Assembly (NCBI GenBank): GCA_963717215.1
Contig: CAVQVS010000013.1
Location: forward strand, 248,001-312,000
Length of the DNA stretch: 64,000 nt
Reading direction: 5' to 3'
Source of the DNA: Roseiarcus sp963717215
Lineage (GTDB): Bacteria; Pseudomonadota; Alphaproteobacteria; Rhizobiales; Beijerinckiaceae
Position 1 is the stretch's first letter; each line of letters begins with the position of its first letter. This document shows positions 63,230 through 64,000 of the stretch, one piece after another. The translations under genes were made by a program, and so were the position numbers. Under the pieces are notes generated by a model. That model made no database searches and was not told where the DNA came from. It was given only the letters and a program-made list of their open reading frames with translations.

Positions 63230-64000
63230 TCACTTCGTCAGTGGGCAGCCGCTGTTGGCGGCGGTCGGATAGGCTGTGCCGCCGGGCACGGTCGCGAGCA
63301 GCTTGTAATAATCCCAGTCGCGTTTGCTTTCCGACGGCTTCTTGACCTCGAACAGATAGAGGTCCGACACCATGCGGCCATTGGCTTGCACGTGGCCGTT
63401 CGACGTGACAGCATCATCAACCGGCAGCTCCTTCAGCTTCTTGGCGACCGCGTCGGAGTCCTTTGTGCCCGCCGCTTTCACCGCTTTGAGATATTGTAAC
63501 GTCGCTGAATAGGTTCCGGCCTGGATCATGTTCGGCATGCGCCCGGTGCGCTTGAAGTAGCGCTCGCCGAATTCGCGCGTCCGATCGTTCATATCCCAAT
63601 AGTAGGTCTCGGGGAACACCAGACCCTGTGCGGCTTGCAACCCGAGGCCATGAACTTCGGTAAGGGTCATGCCCAGAGCCGCAAGCCTTTGGCCGCCGGC
63701 GACGATGCCGAACTCCGCCGCCTGCTTGACCGAATTGATGGCATCGGTTCCCGCGTTGGCGAGGGCGACAATCTTCGCCTTCGAGCTCTGCGCCTGCAAG
63801 AGGAAGGATGAGAAATCGGGGGCGTTGAGCGGGTAAAGCACATGGCCGAGCACCTGGCCCCCGTTCGCTTTGATGACGTCGGTGGTGTCTTTCTCCAGCG
63901 CGTGGCCGAAAGCATAGTCCACGGTGATGAAGTACCAGGTTTCGCCGCCGGCTTTCACCAGCGCGCCCGCTGAGACCGCGGCCGCGTGCGTGTCACGAAC
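63230..64000 (-). CDS. ABC-transporter substrate-binding protein (branched-chain amino-acid type), 5' end outside window
   Basis: The frame is open from the right edge, so this is the C-terminal ~256 residues only. VRDTHAAAVSAGALVKAGG enters from the edge, then ETWYFITVDYAFGHALEKD, PLNAPDFSSFLLQAQSSKAK and MGLGLQAAQGLVFPETYYW-like segments. These fit the periplasmic-binding-protein type 6 family for amino acids, urea or amides. It ends SGCPLTK. The permease and ATPase genes are not in the window. Confidence 0.86.
   Translation of the reverse strand, partial: VRDTHAAAVSAGALVKAGGETWYFITVDYAFGHALEKDTTDVIKANGGQVLGHVLYPLNAPDFSSFLLQAQSSKAKIVALANAGTDAINSVKQAAEFGIVAGGQRLAALGMTLTEVHGLGLQAAQGLVFPETYYWDMNDRTREFGERYFKRTGRMPNMIQAGTYSATLQYLKAVKAAGTKDSDAVAKKLKELPVDDAVTSNGHVQANGRMVSDLYLFEVKKPSESKRDWDYYKLLATVPGGTAYPTAANSGCPLTK

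Overview
The window looks like chromosome of a GC-rich alphaproteobacterium, probably a phototrophic or methylotroph-related Hyphomicrobiales (Beijerinckiaceae, Rhodoblastus or Rhodopseudomonas-like); this is an inference from gene content. The evidence is a bacteriochlorophyll/carotenoid cluster (bchI-bchD-bchO, crtI-crtB) with PpsR/CrtJ-type operators, an RpoE-ChrR singlet-oxygen locus, Irr-type iron boxes in front of efeUOB, and alphaproteobacterial housekeeping genes (thrC, pnp, rpsO, clpB, hemC, radC, map).

Layout. 1-1029 is a mobile-element scar: an IS3-type fragment, a complete tRNA-Leu(UAA) gene interrupted by a 250-nt group I intron, an integrase fossil and a detached 5' half of a second tRNA-Leu. 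1070-5176 holds gpt, a CinA-like gene, a PEP-CTERM protein gene, map and radC. 5392-6600 carries decayed transposases beside tRNA-Gly(CCC). 7290-15459 is the oxidative-stress/lipid locus: rpoE-chrR, two CFA-synthase-like methyltransferases, a flavin amine oxidase, DUF1365, DUF1295 and DUF2177 genes. Three promoter-like sites there share the form TGATCC-N18-TA. 16044-18473 encodes a three-haem cytochrome c with an FNT transporter; 18.5-24.2 kb has hemC, small envelope genes and two tandem DUF1254 genes. 24.5-31.2 kb is the photosynthesis cluster. 31.3-35.5 kb has a YcgN-like gene and the efeUOB ferrous-iron operon. 35.6-42 kb has a reductase, an alcohol dehydrogenase, small membrane genes and clpB. 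42.1-49.2 kb has a GT25 glycosyltransferase and an overlapping operon thrC-M16 peptidase-GNAT-GGDEF/EAL. 49.4-64 kb has a third CFA synthase, pnp-rpsO, prolyl-tRNA deacylase, a thioredoxin-TPR protein, a LON-domain protein, an EamA exporter, an SSF-type hybrid histidine kinase, an amino-acid permease and the 3' part of an ABC solute-binding protein gene.

How it fits together. Light-harvesting pigments make singlet oxygen. The RpoE-ChrR pair, with its lipid-modifying genes next to the pigment genes, looks like the corresponding defence regulon; the amine oxidase plus methyltransferases resemble the furan-fatty-acid (Ufa/Fuf) pathway known in Rhodobacter and Rhodopseudomonas. Iron uptake and tetrapyrrole synthesis (hemC, bch genes) share the same physiological theme.

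Quality note. Four otherwise intact genes (PEP-CTERM gene, bchI, GGDEF/EAL gene, hybrid kinase) contain five apparent single-base insertions. Three of these turn GAGTC into GAGTTC (read on one strand or the other), that is, they lie in GANTC sites, the CcrM methylation motif. I think these are more likely assembly errors than real pseudogenes, but reads are needed to decide.
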